From NCBI RefSeq assembly GCF_001907975.1, contig NZ_CP017834.1, positions 2,899,437-2,963,436 on the forward strand: a DNA stretch of 64,000 bases. The letters are read 5' to 3'. The translations under genes and the position numbers were made by a program. The DNA is from Silvanigrella aquatica. Its GTDB lineage: Bacteria; Bdellovibrionota_B; Oligoflexia; Silvanigrellales; Silvanigrellaceae. Below the pieces are notes generated by a model. That model was not told the origin of the DNA. It was given only the letters and a program-made list of their open reading frames with translations, and made no database searches. Positions 8,406 through 16,545 of this stretch are shown in pieces (positions within the stretch are counted from its first letter, which is position 1; each line of letters opens with the position of its first letter).

Positions 8406-9728
8406 ATGGAAATAATTAATAAAAATATTATATTTACAAATTTAACTCATATTTTTTGCTGTCTTCCAGCTATTAAAAAAAATAATTTAGACATAGCACA
8501 GAATATTAAAAACACACAAAAATCTTCTTCAGATATTGCGCAAACCATTTTAAAACAAACAGGTATTACTGAAAGGAGATATGCTCACGCAAATGAAGCA
8601 GCAAGCGACTTAGCTATTAAAGCTATAGCAAATTCATCACTTGACTCCTCTAAAATAGAAACTTTAATTGTCGCGACAACCTCTGGAGATTACCCCTCAC
8701 CCGCTACAGCACATTTTGTTCATGCTGGATTAAATTTAAACTCCCACGTACATTGCTTTGACGTCGCCAGTTCTTGCAGCAGTTTTATTTCCGCAATGCG
8801 TTGTGCCATAGGCATAGTGAATACAAGTACAAGTACTTTAATAATAGCATCAGAGGTTAAGCATAAAGGATTAAATATAACCGACATGAGAACAACATCC
8901 TTGTTTGGCGATGGGGCTGGTGGAATATTTTTAAATAAGATTGATGAAAGTAAAAATTCCAAAGACTTTTTTGAATTTTGTCATCAGGAAAGTCTCTCAA
9001 ATATTTCGAAAAATATTTACATTCCTGTTGGAGGATCTAAAGAACCCATAAATCAGGACAATCTGCATCGTAACAAACTCGAATTTCAAAATCCTAAAAT
9101 AACTTACTTGCAAATTATAAAATCTATTACAGAAGCAATATTATGTTCGTGGCAAAAACGCGAGCAATTATTAAAAGAATGCTTTAACGAAACAAATTCC
9201 ATTATACCTGGATTTATTTTTATTCATCAAGCTAATAAAAATATTTTAAAAGAAGTTATAAATAAACTTCCCGAAGAAATTGCAAAACGCATTCCCATTC
9301 TCATGGCCGACACGGGAAATATGGTTTGCGCCTCACTCCCTGTTTTAAGAGCACGAATTCTTTTTTTAAAAAGTTTACATTATCATTTCAAAAAAAATAT
9401 TCCGAAAAATAATTTAATTTCAGAATTTAAACTTGCATGTGAAAAAGAAAATATATTTTCATATACTAAAAAAGAAAATGGTGTTTTATTTTCAACCCAA
9501 TTTGAATATGAAAAAATAGATATATTTGATGATGGATCTGTTTCTTTAAATGACTCTTGGTTATCTAAAATATTTGAGGAAGAATGGGATAATCTTCAAA
9601 ATATTTTTGAAAACGAATTAAATTCAAGCAATAATTATGAAATAAAAAAATTAAAACGTATTGATTTATGGGTTACTGCTGGTGGTGGGTTTCAAACTAT
9701 TGCTATGTTGCATGGGAAAGTTATTTAA
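8406..9728 (+). CDS. KASIII-type 3-oxoacyl-ACP synthase homologue (FabH/BioZ-like) with C-terminal insertion
   Basis: 440 aa against about 320 for FabH. The thiolase-fold triad is visible: Cys near 124 in DVASSCSSF, His near 274 in FIHQANKN, Asn near 305 in TGNMVCAS; SLFGDGAGG is also typical. About 100 residues without clear similarity lie between the Asn loop and the family C-terminus (VTAGGGFQTIAM). KASIII enzymes condense an acyl-CoA with malonyl-ACP. Its position back to back with the biotin operon, with no bioC or bioH in the window, suggests a BioZ-like role in making the pimeloyl precursor; that is inference. AAGGGA precedes the ATG. Its last 63 bases overlap the convergent ABC gene. 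Confidence 0.82.
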   Translation: MEIINKNIIFTNLTHIFCCLPAIKKNNLDIAQNIKNTQKSSSDIAQTILKQTGITERRYAHANEAASDLAIKAIANSSLDSSKIETLIVATTSGDYPSPATAHFVHAGLNLNSHVHCFDVASSCSSFISAMRCAIGIVNTSTSTLIIASEVKHKGLNITDMRTTSLFGDGAGGIFLNKIDESKNSKDFFEFCHQESLSNISKNIYIPVGGSKEPINQDNLHRNKLEFQNPKITYLQIIKSITEAILCSWQKREQLLKECFNETNSIIPGFIFIHQANKNILKEVINKLPEEIAKRIPILMADTGNMVCASLPVLRARILFLKSLHYHFKKNIPKNNLISEFKLACEKENIFSYTKKENGVLFSTQFEYEKIDIFDDGSVSLNDSWLSKIFEEEWDNLQNIFENELNSSNNYEIKKLKRIDLWVTAGGGFQTIAMLHGKVI

Positions 9729-11483
9729 GTTTTTTTCACCCATTTGAATATCCCACAAACCTGAATATATTCCTTTTTTCTCTAATAATTCTTTATGACT
9801 TCCAGTTTCAATTATTTCGCCCTTATTTAATACAAAAATCTTATCAGCATGCCTAACAGTTGACAAACGATGTGCAACAATTATAGTAGTTCTTCCAATA
9901 ACTAATTTTTCTAGTGATTTTTGAATAGCTAACTCTGTCTCATTATCAACAGCCGATGTCGCTTCGTCTAAAATTAATATGGGAGGATTTTTTAAGATAG
10001 CCCTTGCAATAGCCAATCTTTGTCTTTGTCCTCCTGAAAGTTTTTGTCCACGTTCACCTACCAAACTATGATAACCAGCTTCAAATGATTTTATGAATTC
10101 ATGTGCTTCAGCTAATTTAGCAGCATTTATAATTTCTTCTTGACTCGCATTAAATGTTCCATAAGCAATATTTTCAGCAATGGTTCCATTTATTAAAAAG
10201 ATATCCTGACTTACATAGCCAATTGACTTTCTTAAATCGTATAAACTTATTTCTGAAATATCATGACCATCAATTAAAATTTGTCCCGATTTTTTCTCAT
10301 AAAATCTGAGTAAAAGTTTGAGAAAAGTACTTTTTCCTGACCCCGTTGCACCAACAAAAGCAACGGTTTCACCAAAATTAATTTTTATTGTAAGATTAAT
10401 GAGTATAGGTCTTTTTGAATATGAAAAGTTTAAATTTTTACATTCTATTGAGCCTTTTAAATCTTCAATATTTAATTTTTTTCCATTTACTATAGATTTC
10501 GTTGGAGTTTTTAACAACTCCATAACTCTATTTATAGAAGCGAGTGACCTTTGATAATTATCTGTAATTTCAGACAAGTCTGTTAATGGCCACAACAACC
10601 TTTGCGATAAAAAGATGAGAATACTATAAACTGCTACATTTAATTGGTTGTCTAAAGATAAATAACCGCCATAAACAAGAATAATCATAAATCCCATCAT
10701 TACAGCCATTCTAATAACAGGAGTAATCGCAGAACTGAATTTTATTGCATTATTATTTGCTTTTTTATACTTATAACTTAAATCTTCTATTTTTTTTATT
10801 TCATATTTTTCAGTTGTAAAGCTTTTTATTGTTGTAATTCCAAGAATATTATTATTTAAATTAGAATTCAATATTCCTGCATTTTCTCTTACTTCATAAT
10901 ATTTTGGTCCAATTTTTCTTTGAAAATAAAAAGCGCCAAATAAAACCAATGGAATCGGAAGAAGTGATAATAATGCTATTGAAGGATTTAAAATAAAAAA
11001 TATAATTCCTATTAATAATGACGAAAGGAAGACTTGTATAATTGAATTAATTCCATTATTTAAAAATCTTTCAATTTGATTGATATCATCATTTAATATT
11101 GACAATAAATTTCCAGTATTTTTATTTTCAAAATATGATATATCTAAGTTTTGTATATGCGAATACACATCTAACCTAAGATCATGCTGCATATTTTGTG
11201 CTAAATTTCTCCATTTAAGAGAATAGAGAAATTCAAAAAATGATTCAAAAACAAAAATAAATGCAGTTATTAACCCTAGGATTAGAATTTGCTCTTTGGC
11301 AACTTGAAATCCAATATTAGCTAAAATTGATTTCTCTTTATTAACAACAGTATCAATAGCAATTCCAATTAAAATTTCAGGCATTATATCAAATAGCTTA
11401 TTTAAAGAAGAATAAATTATACCTAAAGTAATATCTTTTTGATAATTTTTGGAGTATAAATAAAGACGTTTAAACGGGTGCAT
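9666..11483 (-). CDS. ABC exporter, fused permease-ATPase (MsbA/MdlB type)
   Basis: 605 aa: six predicted membrane helices in the first 310 residues, then an ATPase with Walker A GATGSGKST, Q-loop YVSQDIFL, signature LSGGQRQR, Walker B ILILDEATSAVD and switch HRLS. A homodimeric inner-membrane exporter of lipids, drugs or peptides. I prefer the ATG at 11483 (GGA 8 bases upstream) over a TTG at 11498. It follows the haem-oxygenase-fold gene by about 40 bases on the same strand, so it is likely co-transcribed and may export that enzyme's product. The 3' end overlaps the convergent KASIII gene by 63 bases. Confidence 0.92.
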   Translation of the reverse strand: MHPFKRLYLYSKNYQKDITLGIIYSSLNKLFDIMPEILIGIAIDTVVNKEKSILANIGFQVAKEQILILGLITAFIFVFESFFEFLYSLKWRNLAQNMQHDLRLDVYSHIQNLDISYFENKNTGNLLSILNDDINQIERFLNNGINSIIQVFLSSLLIGIIFFILNPSIALLSLLPIPLVLFGAFYFQRKIGPKYYEVRENAGILNSNLNNNILGITTIKSFTTEKYEIKKIEDLSYKYKKANNNAIKFSSAITPVIRMAVMMGFMIILVYGGYLSLDNQLNVAVYSILIFLSQRLLWPLTDLSEITDNYQRSLASINRVMELLKTPTKSIVNGKKLNIEDLKGSIECKNLNFSYSKRPILINLTIKINFGETVAFVGATGSGKSTFLKLLLRFYEKKSGQILIDGHDISEISLYDLRKSIGYVSQDIFLINGTIAENIAYGTFNASQEEIINAAKLAEAHEFIKSFEAGYHSLVGERGQKLSGGQRQRLAIARAILKNPPILILDEATSAVDNETELAIQKSLEKLVIGRTTIIVAHRLSTVRHADKIFVLNKGEIIETGSHKELLEKKGIYSGLWDIQMGEKNLNNFPMQHSNSLKPTTSSNP

Positions 11484-11525
11484 TAGAATATCCAGCAATA
11501 TTAGAAAAGTAAATTATAAGTATAA

Positions 11526-12614
11526 TTACACAGAATTTGAAATTCTTTCAAGAACACTCATACCAATTATTGAATTTAATTCAGCCAATCTAATTGCTAA
11601 AAGCATCTCTTGCTCATTTATGCCACAGATCTTTGATGCTATAATATTACCAATATTTCCATGATCTTCATTTTTATTAATTAATTCATGTTTTTCTATA
11701 CCAGATGAAGATTTTTCAAGCCTTTTAGAAGATTTCATTATGTCAATAAAAATATCTGATGATTCCTTTGTCAAACCTTCAAAGCTATTCACTTGAATAG
11801 CAAATGCCAAAGGACTTTTCATTGCAGATAATTTTAATAACTCCATTGCCACCTTTGTCTCCGGAAAAATGACATTATCAGGACAGGGTAATTCAAATTC
11901 TTTTTTTAAGGACGTAATTGATGCTTGAATCAATGCGTCATGACCTCTTTCTGATGATATGAAATCTTCAACAATATTTTTAATTTTTTTGTGAATTAAA
12001 GCTGGTGTCAAGGATTTTTCACAATTTCTAGTAACATATAGAGTTTGAGATATTGTAAGAAAAATGCAAATAGCCAGCTTGTTCTCATCTTCTCCTTGTA
12101 ATAATTTTAACTTATTTATAAAGTTTTCATTTGCAATAGAATTGCATTGATGATCTAATTGAAAAGTGCGAACCAATTCTAAAATAGTAATAGGATCGTA
12201 ACAATTAGAACTAATTTTTGCTTCATCTTTAATTATTTTTTCATTCCATGAAAACTTTTCTGGTAATATTTTTTCAAAATAAGATATATCATCTATATCA
12301 CAGCAAAACTTGATCATATCTAAAGGATTCGAAGGAATTTTTATATCCATTTCATATTCAATCTGAAGAGATTTTCTAGGAGCTGAAAATGAAAGTGATT
12401 CTCCTTTAATAAGTTTAAGTGTTTCTTGAATTATTGATGAGTTCCATGAATTTTTCTTTATTAAATTCATAATTTCTTTTGGCATATCTGGATTTTCATT
12501 TGTTGACTCTAATTTTAATGATACCCAAGGCGAAGTAATTGAAATTTCATTTTCAAAAAAGTCAATTTGTACATTTGGCGATAATTTTAAAAAACCTTCA
12601 TAAGATGAATTCAT
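11526..12614 (-). CDS. Putative haem-oxygenase-fold di-iron enzyme (UndA/PqqC-like) with SagB/PqqD-like N-terminus
   Basis: 362 aa. Residues about 8-75, with a LSPNVQIDF...ISITSPW pattern, resemble the small winged-helix-like N-terminal segment of SagB-type and PqqD-like proteins that act on peptides. Residues about 160-362 are helical, with candidate metal ligands Glu222-x2-His225 (SERGH), Glu279 (NSFEG), His309 and His318 (KHELINKNEDHG); this order and spacing resemble the UndA haem-oxygenase-like di-iron family (E-x2-H, E about 57 later, then H). The reaction is unknown. AAGG lies 7 bases ahead of ATG. An IS ends 27 bases upstream, and an ABC exporter follows. Family call by motif reading only. 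Confidence 0.55.
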   Translation of the reverse strand: MNSSYEGFLKLSPNVQIDFFENEISITSPWVSLKLESTNENPDMPKEIMNLIKKNSWNSSIIQETLKLIKGESLSFSAPRKSLQIEYEMDIKIPSNPLDMIKFCCDIDDISYFEKILPEKFSWNEKIIKDEAKISSNCYDPITILELVRTFQLDHQCNSIANENFINKLKLLQGEDENKLAICIFLTISQTLYVTRNCEKSLTPALIHKKIKNIVEDFISSERGHDALIQASITSLKKEFELPCPDNVIFPETKVAMELLKLSAMKSPLAFAIQVNSFEGLTKESSDIFIDIMKSSKRLEKSSSGIEKHELINKNEDHGNIGNIIASKICGINEQEMLLAIRLAELNSIIGMSVLERISNSV

Positions 12615-12641
12615 AAATAACCTTAATATAATTTTAAATTT

Positions 12642-12660
12642 AGAGGCAATTTAAAAATTC
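12642..12660 (+). repeat. IS terminal inverted repeat (transposase 3' side)
   Basis: 19 bases, AGAGGCAATTTAAAAATTC, identical to the reverse complement of 14037-14055. Confidence 0.88.
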
Positions 12661-12840
12661 CTAAAAATGCCCCTAGCAAAATTGAATAAAAATATTTTTT
12701 TGTTCAAATATAATGCAAAATAAATTGAAAGAAATTTGATAAATGTATTTTTATAAATAGTTCCTTATTTATTGCAAATAAATTTACTCCTCTAAATTTC
12801 TTAAAAGAGTAATCTGTATTTTAGAGTTTATTTGATCAAT

Positions 12841-13938
12841 TTAAATTATGGCTCTTGCTATTTGCATCGCTGAAATACAAATAATACCAAACATTAAATG
12901 GCACATTACTTTAGATGGGCTTTTTACCATTATTGAATTTCCACCGTAACTATCTTTTAGAAGCGCATTTGTTCTTTCTGCTCCTGCTCTAAACTTATAG
13001 CGTTCAGATTTTGGAGGGTCGAATTCAATTTTTTCTCCTCTGCGAGGATTATGCTCAATAACATGAACTTTTCCTCTCGCAATAATATCTTCTTTTATTA
13101 TGCTAGAATCATATGCTGAATCCATAAGGGTATATAAGCTCGATATTCTATTACCAGTGATCATTTCAAGTGGTAAAGAAACATTGTTGTCATGAACCGA
13201 GGCTGAAGTTAATAAACAGCTTATTGGAATTCCATAATCCCCTGTATCGATATGCAATTTATAGCCAATCCATGAATAACTATAGCCTTTAGAATTTTTT
13301 TTAGATCCAATATTGCAATTTACAGGTAACTCCAAAAGCATTTCATTTAAATTTTTATTTTTTTGCTTTTCTAAAATTGAAGGTTCCTTTTTTAGAATGA
13401 ATTCACCTTTGCGAGGCCGCCCTCTTGCCCGTTTCTTTAATTCAATTTTTGCTTCTTTTTTCTCTGGCTTTTCTCTCACTTCAATGGCGGTTGAATCCCT
13501 GGAAATATGGTGAACCAGAACTCCCTTATGATATTTTTTTATTATTACTTCATGTATTTTTTCAGCCAATTTTGTTTTAGAAAACTCCTTAAAAGCATTG
13601 CTAAATGAGGCTTCGCAAGGGAGTTTATTTTTGTTAATAAAACCACAAATTCTTCTCAAAACAATATCTACTTTTAATCGATCAATTAATGAAACTGTAG
13701 TTGGTAAATTTAATACTGATTTTGCAATAAATGCTTTTGCAAAACATTCTCTATCCAAAGATGGACGACCTCTTCCAGGACAGGAAGCGTAATCATTAAA
13801 AAAATCAGCAATCTTAATTGTATCCAAAATCAGCATCAGCTCAAGATGGCTTTCTGTAGGATTACCAAGATAAATCTCTGGTTCCGGAAATAATTTGTCT
13901 TTAAATCTTTGCCAATATTTAGAAATCGTGATATCCAT
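12841..13938 (-). CDS. DDE transposase of the insertion sequence
   Basis: 365 aa. A DUF772-like N-terminal region (GRGRPSLDRECFAKAF...LPTTVSLIDRL) is followed by a DDE catalytic domain: Asp in SRDSTAIEV, Asp in LMDSAYDS, Glu in AGAERTNALLK. The basic middle segment RARGRPRKGE is AT-hook-like. It catalyses cut-and-paste or copy transposition of the element. I could not decide between the IS5/IS1182-like groups. The frame opens at 13956, but AGGAG 9 bases ahead of 13938 marks that ATG as the start. It appears intact. It runs in the same direction as the two genes downstream and could drive their expression. Confidence 0.9.
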   Translation of the reverse strand: MDITISKYWQRFKDKLFPEPEIYLGNPTESHLELMLILDTIKIADFFNDYASCPGRGRPSLDRECFAKAFIAKSVLNLPTTVSLIDRLKVDIVLRRICGFINKNKLPCEASFSNAFKEFSKTKLAEKIHEVIIKKYHKGVLVHHISRDSTAIEVREKPEKKEAKIELKKRARGRPRKGEFILKKEPSILEKQKNKNLNEMLLELPVNCNIGSKKNSKGYSYSWIGYKLHIDTGDYGIPISCLLTSASVHDNNVSLPLEMITGNRISSLYTLMDSAYDSSIIKEDIIARGKVHVIEHNPRRGEKIEFDPPKSERYKFRAGAERTNALLKDSYGGNSIMVKSPSKVMCHLMFGIICISAMQIARAII

Positions 13939-14036
13939 GCAATGTTTCTCCTGCATTAATTTGTTTACGCAAAACTATAATTAACACAGAAGAAACACCT
14001 TTTCGCTTTTCTAGCGAAGAAAATTACTCATCCACT

Positions 14037-14055
14037 GAATTTTTAAATTGCCTCT
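14037..14055 (-). repeat. IS terminal inverted repeat (transposase 5' side)
   Basis: Exact inverted copy of 12642-12660. The bases outside are T-rich, which obscures any target duplication. Confidence 0.88.
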
Positions 14056-14104
14056 TTATTTTTTTAAAAATGAATAGAGGAGGAATTTATTTTATAAAAT
14101 TAAT

Positions 14105-14132
14105 ATTGGACACCTAGTAATAAGTGTCCAAT
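14105..14132 (-). terminator. Stem-loop after the 19-aa ORF (terminator or attenuator)
   Basis: ATTGGACAC (14105-14113) pairs perfectly with GTGTCCAAT (14124-14132) around a 10-base loop. It begins 5 bases after the stop of the 19-codon ORF on the minus strand. The downstream strand reads ATTAATTTTAT, a poor U-tract, so it may be a partial terminator or attenuator rather than a full stop. Before the IS inserted it would have stood between the small ORF and the haem-oxygenase-fold gene. Confidence 0.5.
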
Positions 14133-14137
14133 TATTA

Positions 14138-14197
14138 TTAGAGCTTATTAACAGCTGCTAAATAAGTCTCTTTTCTTTTGATACTTACTATACGCAT
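14138..14197 (-). CDS. Candidate 19-aa peptide (RiPP-like precursor or leader peptide)
   Basis: The frame reads MRIVSIKRKETYLAAVNKL then TAA. AAGGAA lies 8 bases ahead of the ATG, an ordinary ribosome site for this genome. A perfect 9-bp hairpin follows the stop. The peptide is basic in the middle and ends in a short hydrophobic run; it has no signal peptide. Across the IS, the next genes on the strand are a haem-oxygenase-fold enzyme and an ABC exporter. Two readings are possible: a very short precursor modified by that enzyme (compare PqqA with PqqC), or a translated leader controlling the hairpin. It may also be chance; length alone cannot decide. Confidence 0.4.
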   Translation of the reverse strand: MRIVSIKRKETYLAAVNKL

Positions 14198-14512
14198 TGT
14201 AATTTCCTTAGTTTTTAAATAAATTAACACTATACTAGAAAAATAGATAAAGCTTTAAAAAATATTCTTCTAGTAAATAAAATTTAAAATTTATTTATAA
14301 AACTGTCAAGAAAAACCGTAATAAAATTAAATTGATAACCATAAAGTAAAAATAATTTATTTGATGAAACCTAATTTATTATTTGTTAATTTATTTTATA
14401 TGTTTAAAATCAAATTAAAAATAATTTATTAATTGATTTATAAAAAATAAAAAATAACTACAAAAATTTTAGAATTGAAACAATTTGATTATTTTTATGG
14501 CAAAACAAATAA
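14198..14512. other. AT-rich non-coding stretch upstream of the small ORF
   Basis: Very AT-rich; it must hold the promoter of the 19-aa ORF (a TATAGT hexamer on the minus strand near 14230 is possible but has no good -35) and the 3' region of the CheZ-like gene. No gene is supported in it. Confidence 0.4.
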
Positions 14513-15229
14513 TTATTTTTTATCTTCATAGAAAACTTGTTCAAAAACTCTTCTTTCATCGGACATTGTATAAGAAGCTTTTGTATCACGTACTAAATTC
14601 GTTGAGAATTCCAGAATTTCTTTTAAATCACAGTTACTCAAACCTTTTTTCAAAAATTTCATCATGCCTTCATTTAATTTTTTTTGCGCTAAAAGAGCAT
14701 GTTCTATGCGCTGTGTTTGAATATCTTCAAAGTTTAGGGATTGGATCATAGTATAAACTTGAGGGCGCAAACGCTCTTCTAAGCGGCAAACACTTTCAAA
14801 TCTTTTTGAAATTTCCGACCAGATTTTATCAAACGCGTTACTTCCACTAGCCGATTCGCCTTCTGTTTTGTTTTCACTCTCTTTAGCTGCTGTGGATTTA
14901 ATAAGTTCAGCAAGTTTTGGATTCGCTTGTGCAGCCGCTTCAGCAAAAATATCGTCTGCTCGAAAATTTGCCCGCTGATTTAACGCTGTGGCTTCTGTAT
15001 TTGTCGCTTTATTAAATAAACTCTCATAAATTTCTTGAGCACTACGCCCTTCTTCCACTACCAAGCCATCCATTTTTTGAATAGCGTCAGACATGGCTTC
15101 CACAAAAGCTCTTACATTCGATTGCAAATCGATAAGCTGATATTCCATTAATATGGAAAAATGAAATAGCAATTCTATAAGCATTTGCTCAGAACTTTGT
15201 GCTTTTGCAAAAGGTAATTCTTTTTCCAT
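14513..15229 (-). CDS. CheZ-like phosphatase-type protein
   Basis: 238 aa, predicted mostly helical. The segment QSLNFEDIQTQRIEH carries the D-x3-Q pair (Asp169, Gln173) that matches the CheZ active-site motif used to dephosphorylate CheY; a basic-acidic low-complexity linker (about residues 100-130) separates two helical parts. The stretch is also found in non-chemotactic CheZ-like helical proteins, so the partner receiver is unknown. It lies 18 bases after the receiver-TPR gene, in the same operon, so that receiver or another one is the natural candidate target, although the adjacent receiver lacks its phosphorylation site. Confidence 0.6.
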   Translation of the reverse strand: MEKELPFAKAQSSEQMLIELLFHFSILMEYQLIDLQSNVRAFVEAMSDAIQKMDGLVVEEGRSAQEIYESLFNKATNTEATALNQRANFRADDIFAEAAAQANPKLAELIKSTAAKESENKTEGESASGSNAFDKIWSEISKRFESVCRLEERLRPQVYTMIQSLNFEDIQTQRIEHALLAQKKLNEGMMKFLKKGLSNCDLKEILEFSTNLVRDTKASYTMSDERRVFEQVFYEDKK

Positions 15230-15247
15230 TACAACTCTCCGATCATT

Positions 15248-16486
15248 TCATTCTTCTAAACTTGCCCCTAATTCCTGCAATTTATCCTTGGCCTTTGTAT
15301 AGTTAGCATCAATTTTTAATATTCTTCTTAATATCTTAATTGCCTCATCTTTTTTTTCCCAAAGAATTAAGGTAATTGCCTTGTTAAACAAGACGAGATG
15401 GTTATCGGGATTTTTCTTTAAAATCTGATTATATGTTTGAACCGCCTTTTCAAAATCTTTTGAATCCCGGTAACAAATAGCTAGAGAATTGGCATAGCTG
15501 ACATTATCAGGATCTTGTCTTACGGCATCCTTTAAAAGTTTTAGAGCATTGGCAAAGTCTTTTTTTATAAAGTAACAATATCCAAGCCTTTCAATAATGT
15601 ACGGATGCTTTAATCCTGCCGTGGTTCCTATCATAAGTATTTGTATGCATTCATCAATTCTATTTTGTTTAATTAAAGCCTCTGTACATCCCTCATAGCG
15701 TACCAAATTCATAGGACTTAAAGAAAGAGCTCTTTTTAAATCCTCTAAAGACTTAGCATCCTCTTTTAATGCGGAGTAAATTTCAGCGCGAACAACGTAG
15801 GCATGAATATAATTTTCATTTTTCTCAATACCTTGATTGACATATTTTAAGGCTTCTTCAAAATTTTTTTTCGCTAGAGTTGTCCTTGCCATTCCTATAA
15901 AAGGACGCGCTGCTTTTTCAGAAACCTGAGTCAATTTTTCGTAAACTTTAAAGGCTTGGTCATAATCTTCTGAACGAAGTTTTGATTTGGCAAATTCATA
16001 AACGCGTTCCGGATTTTTAGGATTGATAAAAACATTATATGCGTTTCTAATTTTAGGTAACAAATCACCTTGCGAAATAGGACGTATGAGAATGTCATCA
16101 ATTCCCATTTCCAAAGCATACATAAGCTCAGCTTTATTTAATGCTTTCGAAACAAGGACAAAGGCAGGCCTATTTACGGCGGGATCTTCGTTTAATTCTT
16201 TAATCATGTCATAGCCATTGAGGATTTCGAGATCATCTCCTTCAAGGGCAATGTGTGCCGGTTTCACCTTTAATTCTGCTAGGGCAGCATGACCATCTCT
16301 ATCTGTTCGCACATTATTAAAACCTAATTTATTCAAATGATGCTTAATAATCAAACGAATTTCATTGTGAGTTTCCCCCACATGAATGAGCAGATCGGTG
16401 CTAAAAGGAATCGGGGTACTCAGTCCAAACATCTTAAAAAGATCAGAATTTTCCACCCTTAGTATCCTCCCCGGATCAACATACAA
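15248..16486 (-). CDS. Pseudo-receiver domain with TPR repeats
   Basis: 412 aa. Residues about 30-150 form a CheY-like fold (IIKHHLNKLGFNNVRT, LNGYDMI, PAFVLVSKA) but lack phosphorylation chemistry: the acidic pair is GETHN, the acceptor Asp position reads EGDD, and the Lys position reads IRP. Residues about 150-405 hold roughly six TPR motifs (for example ALKYVNQGIEKNENYIHAYVVRAEIYSAL) that should bind a partner protein. It is therefore a scaffold rather than a phosphorylated switch. No DNA-binding domain. It is followed 18 bases later by the CheZ-like gene. Confidence 0.82.
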   Translation of the reverse strand: MYVDPGRILRVENSDLFKMFGLSTPIPFSTDLLIHVGETHNEIRLIIKHHLNKLGFNNVRTDRDGHAALAELKVKPAHIALEGDDLEILNGYDMIKELNEDPAVNRPAFVLVSKALNKAELMYALEMGIDDILIRPISQGDLLPKIRNAYNVFINPKNPERVYEFAKSKLRSEDYDQAFKVYEKLTQVSEKAARPFIGMARTTLAKKNFEEALKYVNQGIEKNENYIHAYVVRAEIYSALKEDAKSLEDLKRALSLSPMNLVRYEGCTEALIKQNRIDECIQILMIGTTAGLKHPYIIERLGYCYFIKKDFANALKLLKDAVRQDPDNVSYANSLAICYRDSKDFEKAVQTYNQILKKNPDNHLVLFNKAITLILWEKKDEAIKILRRILKIDANYTKAKDKLQELGASLEE

Positions 16487-16545
16487 ACATTATAAATTGT
16501 TCAAGGGATTTTACTTTTTTTAGAGTCAAAAAGAGTTTGGTTTCG

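Larger units (their letters stand above)
12642..14055. mobile_element. Insertion sequence with 19-bp terminal inverted repeats
   Basis: AGAGGCAATTTAAAAATTC at 12642-12660 is repeated exactly, inverted, at 14037-14055, bounding a 1414-bp element with a single transposase on the minus strand. A subterminal hairpin (TTCGCT/AGCGAA, 14002-14018) lies before the transposase start. I could not identify a convincing target duplication: the flanks are AT-rich and ambiguous. Perfect ends and an intact transposase suggest a recent insertion. It separates the haem-oxygenase-fold gene from the 19-aa ORF upstream. Confidence 0.88.

Noticed and set aside
12600..12641. Target site duplication of the IS
   Set aside because: The flanks at 12637-12641 and 14056-14060 are AT-rich but do not match convincingly.
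14485..14751. Plus-strand 88-codon frame
   Set aside because: Antisense to the C-terminal half of the CheZ-like gene, which has conserved motifs.
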